Of a stretch of DNA of 11,827 nucleotides, positions 6,203-11,827 are shown piece by piece. Below the pieces are notes generated by a model. It saw only the letters and a list, made by a program, of their open reading frames with translations. It did no database searches and had not been told where the DNA came from. The position numbers and the translations under genes were made by a program. How positions within the stretch are numbered: the stretch's first letter is position 1; each line of letters begins with the position of its first letter. The stretch is from HyVt-560 sp964577195 (GTDB lineage Bacteria > Pseudomonadota > Gammaproteobacteria > UWMA-0217). The DNA is taken from assembly GCA_964577195.1 (NCBI GenBank), contig CAZNYF010000092.1:1-11827 (forward strand), in the 5' to 3' direction.

Positions 6203-6303
6203 GATCGGTCACCACGTCGAACCCGGGAAAACAACCCCATAATGGTGCCGAATAAAAAGGCCAGAATCAGCCAGAATAACAATTTTGAAAATAAATAAGA
6301 CAT
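6199..6303 (-). CDS. 34-residue one-pass membrane peptide
   Basis: A very short gene: MSYLFSKLLFWLILAF, then LFGTIMGLFSRVRRGDRS. One hydrophobic span with an FGTIMG (GxxxG) motif is followed by a basic tail. The start is decided by a good Shine-Dalgarno (AGGTGGAG about 8 bases upstream) and by lying 13 bases after the BON-OmpA stop; the longer frame beginning at 6405 would overlap that gene. Its stop overlaps the next start by 4 bases. The span resembles the N-terminal span of the following helix-hairpin-helix protein (LLxWLxxAF, then GxxxG), which suggests duplication and perhaps helix pairing between the two. Function unknown. Confidence 0.72.
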   Translation of the reverse strand: MSYLFSKLLFWLILAFLFGTIMGLFSRVRRGDRS

Positions 6304-6316
6304 GTCGTTACTCCAC

Positions 6317-7114
6317 CTATTTATGTTTGATTGTAAAGTTGATTCTACGATTCTGGGCCATTCCTTCCTCAGTATCGTTAGATGCGACAGGCTGGCTTTC
6401 GCCATGACCCACGCTAGACATTAGCCCAACATCGACACCCGCTGCTGCCAGTGAAGCCTTCACCGCTGCAGCGCGTTTGTCACTCAAAGCCATGTTGTAA
6501 GCATCATCGCCTCGACTATCGGTGTGCCCCGAAATTGTCAGTCCGCTGGCAGTCACGATATCCTTACACTCGTTAATCACTGCAGCCATCTGCTGCAACA
6601 AGCCATAACTGTCGACGTGTACCTCAGCCTTGTTATAAGCGAACAAAACCTTTTTGCCCGCCATGGTCGAATCGAGTTTTGCCTGACACATAGCCAGATG
6701 AGTATCGACAGGATCGGGGGCAGGCTCCGGCTCGGGGATCGGTTCAGGTTCTGGCTCCGGTATAACAACAGCAACCGGAGGCACTACAACCGGCTCAGCC
6801 ACCTCAATGTTGTGATGCACAACACGCACCCCGCTCACATCTCCTGCAATTTTCAATGCCTGATTACGCGCATCCTCAGACGGCGCGACACCGGTGAGCC
6901 GCACATCGCGGCCGTGACGATTCAGTTCAACATTTGCCCAGTCAATATTCTCTGCAGCCAGACCCGCCGTAGTTCTATCCGTTAATTCAGCTTCTATCGG
7001 CCCTTGCCGACTGGAAAGCATCAAAAAATAAAGCAAGCCCAACCCGAGCAGTGTAAGTAACCACCACAACCCTTTGGGTAGACCGGCACACATGGTAGAT
7101 TGGTTATTTGCCAT
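6317..7114 (-). CDS. BON-OmpA envelope protein (ArfA-like architecture)
   Basis: A 265-residue protein anchored in the inner membrane and reaching into the periplasm. Residues about 15-33 are a membrane span, 41-106 a BON domain (VELNRHGRDVRLTGVAPSE, then DVSGVRVVHHNIEV), 107-136 a Pro/Glu linker with repeated PEP units, and 153-263 an OmpA-type peptidoglycan-binding domain with ISGHTDSRGDDAYNMALSDK and RAAAVKASL; Asp199 and Arg214 are the expected peptidoglycan contacts. BON domains bind lipid or membrane surfaces, so the protein probably ties membrane to cell wall. The same BON plus OmpA order occurs in mycobacterial ArfA, which is likewise followed by small membrane proteins, though homology of the operons is not shown. 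AAGGTG lies about 12 bases before the ATG. It is the first gene of three. Confidence 0.9.
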   Translation of the reverse strand: MANNQSTMCAGLPKGLWWLLTLLGLGLLYFLMLSSRQGPIEAELTDRTTAGLAAENIDWANVELNRHGRDVRLTGVAPSEDARNQALKIAGDVSGVRVVHHNIEVAEPVVVPPVAVVIPEPEPEPIPEPEPAPDPVDTHLAMCQAKLDSTMAGKKVLFAYNKAEVHVDSYGLLQQMAAVINECKDIVTASGLTISGHTDSRGDDAYNMALSDKRAAAVKASLAAAGVDVGLMSSVGHGESQPVASNDTEEGMAQNRRINFTIKHK

Positions 7115-7189
7115 TATGTAGCACCTTATAGTTAATCGAGTGAATCGCGTATAAAACGAATCTTTTGGAATTCTGAATCCAGGCTAATC

Positions 7190-7233
7190 AAGGACGAGTA
7201 AAGAATAACTTAAACAACATTACAATCGTCCCT
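7190..7233 (+). repeat. Dispersed structured repeat, copy 2
   Basis: Same orientation as copy 1 at 5310-5360. It reads AAGGACGAGT, AGAATAACTT, CAACAT and ends TCGTCCCT. The first and last eight bases (7190-7197 and 7226-7233) are inverted repeats with one mismatch. The middle is about 7 bases shorter than in copy 1. It lies 76 bases upstream of the BON-OmpA start. No clear target-site duplication is seen at either copy. Confidence 0.68.
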
Positions 7234-7572
7234 CAGTGTTTTTATCTCGTGTTCAATTCGGAGAAACTTCGGTATCTGTCTAAAAATTGCTGTGGTAGAA
7301 GACAGCCGAAAGCCGGACAAAACACCCAAAGAGCATAGGAAACAAAGCGACAGAATGCTAGTTTTTCCCGACAGTTTTCATTTGTTCATACAAATCCAAG
7401 GGTGGAAACTAGAGGCTATTTGGATTACTTAATTAAAGTAACTAACTGATTTAACTTTTCTTTTTTAAAGTCAAGGAACCAGTTCTGGGTTACACCAAAG
7501 CCGTTCGGGACTGGATATAGATTCAGACCGCTTGTGCGCCCTAGATAATATAAATCGACAATCTGCAAACAT
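7234..7572. other. Non-coding stretch with a long hairpin
   Basis: About 340 bases with no convincing coding frame, tRNA or rRNA. The clearest structure is at 7268-7310: TTCGG and CTGTCT pair with AGACAG and CCGAA (11 bp with a 3-base bulge, 18-base loop). An alternative stem GCTGT/ACAGC (7289-7293, 7302-7306) competes with it. Further on, AATCCAA (7393-7399) pairs with TTGGATT (7420-7426). An unannotated RNA or leader is possible but no promoter or terminator frames it. Confidence 0.3.
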
Positions 7573-7621
7573 AAAAAAAGCCAGACCATGATCGTAGTAA
7601 TCTACGCATCACGCTCTGGCT
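7573..7621 (-). terminator. Intrinsic terminator with long stem for the secreted-peptide gene
   Basis: On the minus strand AGCCAGA (7621-7615) pairs with TCTGGCT (7585-7579); a second inner stem of about 11 bp (CGTAG/CTACG plus neighbours, one bulge) closes on the loop ATTA. The hairpin runs directly into seven T (7579-7573). It lies about 97 bases after the stop of the peptide gene at 7718. Confidence 0.85.
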
Positions 7622-7624
7622 AAT

Positions 7625-7644
7625 GCACACTCCACCAAGTGTGC
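7625..7644. repeat. Perfect 7-bp hairpin next to the terminator
   Basis: GCACACT (7625-7631) and AGTGTGC (7638-7644) flank a 6-base loop. It lies in the 3' leader-to-terminator part of the peptide transcript. No T run follows on either strand, so it is not a terminator by itself; it may protect or process the transcript. Confidence 0.45.
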
Positions 7645-7717
7645 TATTGAGCCGCCATATTCAACAATGAAGGGAAGAAAAATAGGCTCAAATTAAAGAA
7701 AATATTAGGGCATCTAA

Positions 7718-7891
7718 TCACTCGCAGTCTGGTTCTTCCTCCGCTTTGCCTGGTGATTTTTTGTCCTTGGAATCAGCGGAGGATGTAGGCACTTTTTCAG
7801 CCGATTCGGCTCCACCTTCCGCAGCAACGGCAACACTCGTCAGAACAGCGAGAAATATTGATAGAATTAGCAAACTAAATAGATGTTTCAT
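7718..7891 (-). CDS. 57-residue secreted acidic peptide ending in PDCE
   Basis: I take the ATG at 7891 (MKHLFSLLILSIFLAVLTSV...), preceded by CAGGGG about 9 bases upstream; the longer frame to 8023 would add 44 residues with no signal character and overlap the opposite gene. Residues 1-23 are a signal peptide (cleavage AVA-AEGG). The mature part of about 34 residues is Ala/Ser/Lys/Glu-rich, with a single cysteine next to last (EEEPDCE). It is probably released to the periplasm, where the end cysteine could form a disulfide dimer or bind metal. It is divergent from the DsbA-like gene, 124 bases away, and has its own terminator. I do not recognise the family. Confidence 0.65.
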   Translation of the reverse strand: MKHLFSLLILSIFLAVLTSVAVAAEGGAESAEKVPTSSADSKDKKSPGKAEEEPDCE

Positions 7892-7970
7892 TGGTACATG
7901 CCCCTGATTAATGATTAAGTATTGACCTGAATCATACGTCCTAATTCCTGAATCAAAGCTGAACAAAAAA

Positions 7971-7998
7971 CGGCAAAATTTGGTTTTTTGCCGGCAAA
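7971..7998. promoter_or_regulatory. Triple GGCAAA half-site in the divergent promoter region
   Basis: CGGCAAAA (7971-7978) and TTTTGCCG (7986-7993) are perfect inverted repeats with a 7-base spacer; TTTGCCGGCAAA (7987-7998) is a perfect 12-bp palindrome sharing the middle half-site. It lies 17 bases before the DsbA-like start and 79 bases before the peptide start on the other strand, a fitting place for an operator (inference). Confidence 0.4.
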
Positions 7999-8015
7999 TA
8001 CAAAGACTTAAACAC

Positions 8016-8642
8016 ATGCGCATAGATTTACAGAAAAACCTCTACTATATCCATGACCCCATGTGCAGCTGGTGCTACGCATTTGCCCCGAGCTTAAACA
8101 AGATTACGTTGGCACTTCAGAATCAGATTCAAATTCAGTCTCTAGTGGGAGGATTAGCCATAGATTCCGATCAACCCATGGCAAAAGAAACCAAGCGCCA
8201 TGTTAAAGATGCGTGGATAAGAATTGAGCACGAAGTGCCCGGCACAGCCTTTAATTTTGACTTTTGGGATCAATGTCAGCCACGACGTTCAACTTATCCG
8301 GCCTGTCGCGCGGTAATCCTGGCTCGACAATCAAGCAAAGAAAAAGCGATGACTCACGCTATCCAGCAAGCCTATTATCAACAAGCAAGAAACCCGTCAG
8401 ATGACAATGTGCTGTGCAACCTTGCCGAAAAAATCGGCTTGGATACCGAGCAATTCTCAAGGCAGTTAAATTCAGCCGAAACTCGCCGGTTGCTAGAAAC
8501 TGAAATCCAGTTTACGCGCCAATTGGGCGTTACCAGTTTTCCATCACTGATTTTGCAAAAAAATCATTCAGCCTCACTGATTCCTCTTAGCTATACCCAG
8601 CCAGATTCAGTCATAGCGCAGATTAAAAAAGCATTAAAATGA
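8016..8642 (+). CDS. Cytoplasmic DsbA/FrnE-type thiol oxidoreductase
   Basis: A 208-residue thioredoxin-fold protein. The active-site motif DPMCSWCYAFAP has Cys17 and Cys20, the helical insert contains YPACRAV (95-101), and the cis-proline loop is TSFP with Pro176. These are typical of the DsbA-family, FrnE-like predicted disulfide isomerases. No signal peptide is present, so it should act in the cytoplasm on protein or small-molecule thiols. I prefer the ATG at 8016, 10 residues before the first strand region, over a TTG at 7980; neither has a strong Shine-Dalgarno. Its stop overlaps the next start by 4 bases (ATGA), so it leads a three-gene coupled operon ending in queG. Substrate unknown. 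Confidence 0.86.
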   Translation: MRIDLQKNLYYIHDPMCSWCYAFAPSLNKITLALQNQIQIQSLVGGLAIDSDQPMAKETKRHVKDAWIRIEHEVPGTAFNFDFWDQCQPRRSTYPACRAVILARQSSKEKAMTHAIQQAYYQQARNPSDDNVLCNLAEKIGLDTEQFSRQLNSAETRRLLETEIQFTRQLGVTSFPSLILQKNHSASLIPLSYTQPDSVIAQIKKALK

Positions 8643-9799
8643 GCATGCCTGCTTTCGTTCTCCGGCTACTCATTGGTGGCCTGCTATTTTGCTCTGGTCA
8701 GGGTTCTGCTGATACGCCACCTGCAGAATTTTTCTCTCGCAGCATTGTGGATCAATTGGTGGCTATTCAGTACTCCAAAGCTGAAACAACACTGACACAA
8801 CTGCAAAAACAATATCCTGAATATCCACTCACAGGCTTTTACCGAGCCGCCACCATCTGGGCAAAAGCACAGGATCAAGACAATAAGAACCAGGAAGATC
8901 TACAACGGGCCTCTGTTGATGCTTTAAAAAACACTATCAAAAATGCCAACAACGCTTTAGAAGAAACCGCTAATCGCGACTGGCAAATGTCCCTTGGGCT
9001 GAGTCACATTTTTATTGCGCGAATCTACCTACAGCAAAGCCGCTGGATTAAAGCTTACCGGCATATCAGAAAAGGACGCGACAATCTCAAGAGACTCCTC
9101 AGCCAACATCCCGACTATGCCGATGCCTGGTTTACGTTGGGATTATATGAATACTACACCGGTTCTGTGCCACGCCACCTGAAATGGCTGACGCGGATCA
9201 TCGACTTGTCAGGTGATAGAGAGACAGGCATTAAATACATCATTCGCTCGGTACGAGAAGCCCCCGTCGCATCACCCGAAGCCGCGCGAATTTTACTCGA
9301 TGAAATTAAACCACTAAACTGCGGAAATATCGGCCTGGCAAAACAAATGCAAGCAGCGTATCCGAGTAATCCTCAATTTATTTTTATTCTGCAACAGCTG
9401 CAGGTTTATTGCGGCTACCCCCAAAAAGCACTCAAGCAAATTCAGGCATTAAAACAAAATCATCCTCAGCACTTTAAGAAATTTAAGAATGGTTTCAATG
9501 AACTAACCCTGGTAGCGCACGCCAGCCTGGGTCAAATCGAAAAAATCCGGCAATTTTCCCAGCACTCAAAACTACCCGCATCACTGCTTCAGTTTTATCT
9601 GGCAAGAAGTCTTGATATTGCTAAAAACCGTGAGCAAGCTGTGGCGATTTATACATCACTGCAAGACGACCCGCAGCTAAAACCCTGGCAGCAAGCACGC
9701 ATCACCCAATACTTGAAAAAACCCTATCGTGCATCAAGCCCTCGCATCAACATTGACAATGGCCTGAGAATTACGCTGGCATCCGACCTCTATGAATAA
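8639..9799 (+). CDS. Exported helical-repeat (TPR-like) protein
   Basis: A 386-residue protein. An N-terminal signal peptide (VLRLLIGGLLFCSG, cleavage near GSA-D25) sends it to the periplasm. The rest is helical, with TPR-like units: YSKAETTLTQLQKQYPEY at 45-62, a unit at 124-172 ending DYADAWFTLGLYEYYTG, PQKALKQIQALKQNHP at 261-276 and EQAVAIYTSLQDDP at 332-345. The central SVPRHLKWLTRIIDLSGDRE segment followed by a G...I..A pattern recalls uncharacterised bacterial TPR proteins in which a tetratricopeptide superhelix binds partner proteins. It overlaps the upstream gene by 4 bases and queG by 8. Partner and role are unknown to me. Confidence 0.78.
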   Translation: MSMPAFVLRLLIGGLLFCSGQGSADTPPAEFFSRSIVDQLVAIQYSKAETTLTQLQKQYPEYPLTGFYRAATIWAKAQDQDNKNQEDLQRASVDALKNTIKNANNALEETANRDWQMSLGLSHIFIARIYLQQSRWIKAYRHIRKGRDNLKRLLSQHPDYADAWFTLGLYEYYTGSVPRHLKWLTRIIDLSGDRETGIKYIIRSVREAPVASPEAARILLDEIKPLNCGNIGLAKQMQAAYPSNPQFIFILQQLQVYCGYPQKALKQIQALKQNHPQHFKKFKNGFNELTLVAHASLGQIEKIRQFSQHSKLPASLLQFYLARSLDIAKNREQAVAIYTSLQDDPQLKPWQQARITQYLKKPYRASSPRINIDNGLRITLASDLYE

Positions 9800-10862
9800 T
9801 GAAGACAATTTGCAGATTGACTACCCGCAGCTGGTTACAAAAATAAAGCAATGGGCACGGGACGCCGGTTTTCAGCAAACCGGAATTACCGACATTGATT
9901 TAAGTGCTTACGAAGCCGGGTTCACCGAGTGGATAGACAACAAATTTCACGGCGAAATGCACTATATGGAACGCCACGGCAGCAAACGCTACCGGCCCGC
10001 CGAACTAGTCCCCGGCACAATTCGCGTCATCAGCGTCCGCATGGACTACTTTCCACCAGAGACCAAAGAAGCCTGGTCGGTAATCAATGAATCAAAGCTT
10101 GCTTACATTTCCCGCTACGCACTGGGGCGGGATTACCACAAGCTGATGCGCAAAAAATTACAAGCCGTGGCAAAGAGAATTGAGATAGAAACCGGCTCAA
10201 CTGGATATCGAGTCTTTGTCGATAGCGCCCCGGTGATGGAAAAAGCACTGGCCGAAAAGGCTGGTCTGGGATGGATTGGAAAACATACTAATGTATTAAA
10301 TCGCGACACAGGATCGTGGTTTTTTCTGGGGGAAATTTATACCGATCTACCCTTACCCATCGACGCGCCGCAAACAGATCATTGTGGCGAATGCACTCGT
10401 TGCATCGATATTTGTCCCACGCAAGCGATCATCGGCCCAGGAGAACTCGATGCAACCAAGTGTATTTCCTACTTGACCATAGAATTACGCGGCTCTATTC
10501 CAGAAGCACTGCGCCCACTGATTGGTAATCGAATTTACGGCTGTGATGATTGTCAGCTCGTCTGTCCCTGGAACCGTTTTGCACAACTGTCTGAACAAGC
10601 CGATTTTTCTGCCCGTAATCAATTGGACGCGCCGGAATTACTCGAACTTTTCAACTGGAGTGAAAACGAATTTCTCAAGAAAATGGAAGGCTCTGCAATC
10701 CGCAGAATCGGTTACGATTGCTGGCAACGAAACATTGCCGTTGCATTAGGCAATGCAGATAAAAATGAGGTCATCGTTCAATCGCTCTCCGAGAAACGCA
10801 AAACCGTTTCAATCATGGTACAAGAACATATCGACTGGGCAATTAAACAACAAACGATTTAA
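9792..10862 (+). CDS. queG: Epoxyqueuosine reductase QueG
   Basis: QueG carries out the last step of queuosine synthesis in tRNA, reducing epoxyqueuosine to queuosine with a cobalamin cofactor and two [4Fe-4S] clusters in the cytoplasm. The 356-residue product has the N-terminal reductase part (HGEMHYME, RYALGRDYHKLMRKKLQ), the conserved VDSAPVMEKALAEKAGLG with the likely catalytic Asp144, then GWIGKHTN. The ferredoxin-like part has CGECTRCIDICP (Cys198, 201, 204, 208), Cys224 and CDDCQLVCPWN (Cys251, 254, 258). All eight cluster cysteines are present and length is normal, so it should be active. It is the third gene of the coupled operon with the DsbA-like and TPR-like genes, overlapping the latter by 8 bases. 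No tsaE, nnrD or amiB, often found beside queG in gammaproteobacteria, is in this window. Confidence 0.97.
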   Translation: MNNEDNLQIDYPQLVTKIKQWARDAGFQQTGITDIDLSAYEAGFTEWIDNKFHGEMHYMERHGSKRYRPAELVPGTIRVISVRMDYFPPETKEAWSVINESKLAYISRYALGRDYHKLMRKKLQAVAKRIEIETGSTGYRVFVDSAPVMEKALAEKAGLGWIGKHTNVLNRDTGSWFFLGEIYTDLPLPIDAPQTDHCGECTRCIDICPTQAIIGPGELDATKCISYLTIELRGSIPEALRPLIGNRIYGCDDCQLVCPWNRFAQLSEQADFSARNQLDAPELLELFNWSENEFLKKMEGSAIRRIGYDCWQRNIAVALGNADKNEVIVQSLSEKRKTVSIMVQEHIDWAIKQQTI

Positions 10863-10940
10863 AACTCCGTGGATTAACACTCGGGTTTCGCAATCAAGTA
10901 TTCAGATTTTGCTATGCTCACCTGATACTTAACGCTAAAT

Positions 10941-10946
10941 TATAAT
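10941..10946 (+). promoter_or_regulatory. Consensus -10 box just before the TIR gene
   Basis: TATAAT matches the sigma-70 -10 consensus but ends only 7 bases before the ATG, and no good -35 is seen 16-18 bases upstream. With no Shine-Dalgarno before the ATG, a leaderless transcript is possible. TATGCT at 10913-10918 is an alternative -10. Weak support. Confidence 0.3.
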
Positions 10947-10953
10947 TCCCGTC

Positions 10954-11757
10954 ATGAAAATATTTTTATCCTACGCCAGTGAAGATCGAGATCAAGCAGA
11001 ACAGATTTATCTCGCTTTGACTGGGGCAGGTCATGAGGTGTTTTTTGACCGTGCCAGTTTACCCGCAGGCGAGGATTATCACCTCCGAATTTCCCAAGCG
11101 GTTGAAGAAAGCAGTGTCATGATTTTTTTGATCAGCCCGGACTCTGTCTCTAAATCCTCATTTGCTCGCTCGGAACTCAAATTTGCACAGGAAAAATGGA
11201 AGCACCCAAAAAATGCCGTGCTTCCTGTAATGATCCGTACAACAACTTACAGTGATATTCCAAACTATTTAAAAGCAGTGACCGTACTCGAACCTGTAGG
11301 TAATGCAGCAGCAGAGGTCACTCAATGGGTTGAAAAAAGATCAAGCAGGTGGAGCACTTGGAGTTTAAAAAAAGTACTGGTTCTGTTGGCTATTGTAACT
11401 GTCGTTGCTCTGGTGGTTTTGGGTAAAACTTCCAAAATTGATCAGGAAGGAATAATTTCAGGCATTAGTTTACCCGCGTATGTCGTACTGGAAAGCGCTT
11501 CGGAGACTAAGCTTGAAGCTCAGGCAAGGCTGGTTAAACTGGCACATAGTGGAATCAACAACTCTGGTTTTTTCTGGATTCCAGACTTTGAATTTTTAAG
11601 TGGCAAAGCACTGTATCAAGTTTACATCGGCCCTTTTAACAACAAGAAAAAAGCCATTCAATCATTGTGTGACTATCAAACGAAATTTTCTGTTTCAACT
11701 TATGGCATCAGACTATCAAAAAAACCAGGGAGAGAAGAAATTCGTTGCCCAAACTGA
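10954..11757 (+). CDS. TIR domain - membrane span - SPOR-like domain protein
   Basis: A 267-residue protein with an unusual order. Residues 1-115 are a TIR domain: KIFLSYASED at the start, HEVFFDRASLPAGEDY (the BB-loop region), MIFLISPDSVSKSSFARSEL with Glu74 at the position of the NAD-cleaving glutamate, and NAVLPVMI. Residues about 138-157 form one membrane span preceded by a basic stretch (KRSSRWSTWSLKK), which puts the TIR domain in the cytoplasm. Residues 174-255 resemble a SPOR domain (AYVVLES..., ...LYQVYIGPFNNKKKAIQSL...), a fold that binds glycan-stripped peptidoglycan, so it would face the periplasm. The gene stands 91 bases after queG and seems separately transcribed. TIR domains serve in immune signalling, NAD depletion or plain protein contacts; a wall-stress-linked role is my inference. 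TIR assignment is strong, SPOR moderate. Confidence 0.85.
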   Translation: MKIFLSYASEDRDQAEQIYLALTGAGHEVFFDRASLPAGEDYHLRISQAVEESSVMIFLISPDSVSKSSFARSELKFAQEKWKHPKNAVLPVMIRTTTYSDIPNYLKAVTVLEPVGNAAAEVTQWVEKRSSRWSTWSLKKVLVLLAIVTVVALVVLGKTSKIDQEGIISGISLPAYVVLESASETKLEAQARLVKLAHSGINNSGFFWIPDFEFLSGKALYQVYIGPFNNKKKAIQSLCDYQTKFSVSTYGIRLSKKPGREEIRCPN

Positions 11758-11784
11758 TTAAAAAAAATACTAAAAAAATCAGTT
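11752..11784. repeat. Inverted repeat after the TIR-SPOR gene
   Basis: AACTGATT (11752-11759) and AATCAGTT (11777-11784) flank an A-rich 17-base loop; the gene's TGA stop lies in the first arm. It is AT-rich and lacks a T run on plus, so it is at best a weak terminator. The rest of the window to 11827 shows nothing recognisable. Confidence 0.35.
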
Positions 11785-11827
11785 AGATGCACAAGTCCAC
11801 GCAAGCCTTGGCCCCTCGTGTTTTAGA

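Noticed and set aside
6304..6405. A longer version (68 residues) of the small membrane peptide
   Set aside because: It would overlap the BON-OmpA 3' end by about 89 bases, while the shorter form has a strong Shine-Dalgarno and clean membrane topology.
6524..6985. A 153-codon plus-strand frame opposite the BON-OmpA gene
   Set aside because: His/Arg-rich antisense product without family pattern; the minus strand encodes two clear domains.
5310..7233. The 5360-7114 operon as a true composite transposon
   Set aside because: There is no transposase or integrase gene and no target-site duplication at the repeats; only flanking short repeats are seen.
7234..7572. A known riboswitch or CRISPR array in the non-coding block
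   Set aside because: No spaced identical repeats, and no class-specific riboswitch core could be matched by eye; only generic hairpins are present.
7892..8023. A 44-residue extension of the secreted peptide
   Set aside because: Cys/Arg-rich with no conserved look, it would overlap the start of the DsbA-like gene and displace the signal peptide.
10954..11757. A complete multi-gene antiphage system around the TIR protein
   Set aside because: The neighbours in view (queG upstream, 70 bases of non-coding downstream) are not defence genes, and the window ends too soon to judge.

Overview
The window looks like a chromosomal scaffold piece from a draft genome, with two runs of exactly 100 N marking scaffold gaps. 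The organism is most probably a sulfur-oxidising gammaproteobacterium. The basis is a periplasmic thiosulfate-oxidation cluster soxX-soxA-soxK, a QueG of proteobacterial type, lipoproteins and OmpA/SPOR-type envelope proteins that imply a Gram-negative envelope, and moderate GC judged by eye. The genus cannot be told from the sequence.

Layout. (1) 1-1085, plus strand: the 3' part of an ECF-type sigma factor, then a one-pass membrane protein that is probably its anti-sigma partner. A bidirectional terminator follows. (2) 1167-2862, minus strand: soxX, soxA and soxK, encoding the cytochrome complex SoxXA and its binding lipoprotein. (3) 2910-3305: a scaffold gap and an AT-rich region with repeated TAGAAT half-sites, between soxX and a divergent operon. 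(4) 3306-5232, plus strand, coupled by overlaps: an ECF sigma factor, a membrane anti-sigma factor whose periplasmic part is a DsrE-like domain, and a lipoprotein carrying a second DsrE-like domain (interrupted by the second gap). A strong terminator ends it. (5) 5360-7114, minus strand: a BON-OmpA envelope protein, a 34-residue one-pass membrane peptide and a membrane-anchored protein with two helix-hairpin-helix-like domains. This operon lies between two copies of a roughly 45-50 nt structured repeat. (6) 7234-7717: mostly non-coding, with several hairpins and a minus-strand terminator. (7) 7718-7891, minus strand: a 57-residue secreted acidic peptide. (8) 8016-10862, plus strand: a cytoplasmic DsbA/FrnE-type thiol oxidoreductase, a periplasmic helical-repeat protein and QueG, all overlapping. 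(9) 10954-11757, plus strand: an unusual TIR - transmembrane - SPOR-like protein.

The most interesting part is region 4. A sigma/anti-sigma switch has acquired a periplasmic domain of the sulfur-carrier DsrE family, sits beside a second DsrE-like lipoprotein, and is divergent from soxXAK. I infer a sensor of reduced or sulfane sulfur in the envelope that could set transcription of sulfur-oxidation genes. The TIR-SPOR protein is the second candidate for new biology: it would link a possible NAD-cleaving cytoplasmic domain to peptidoglycan state. All functions are read from sequence patterns only; no database search was possible.
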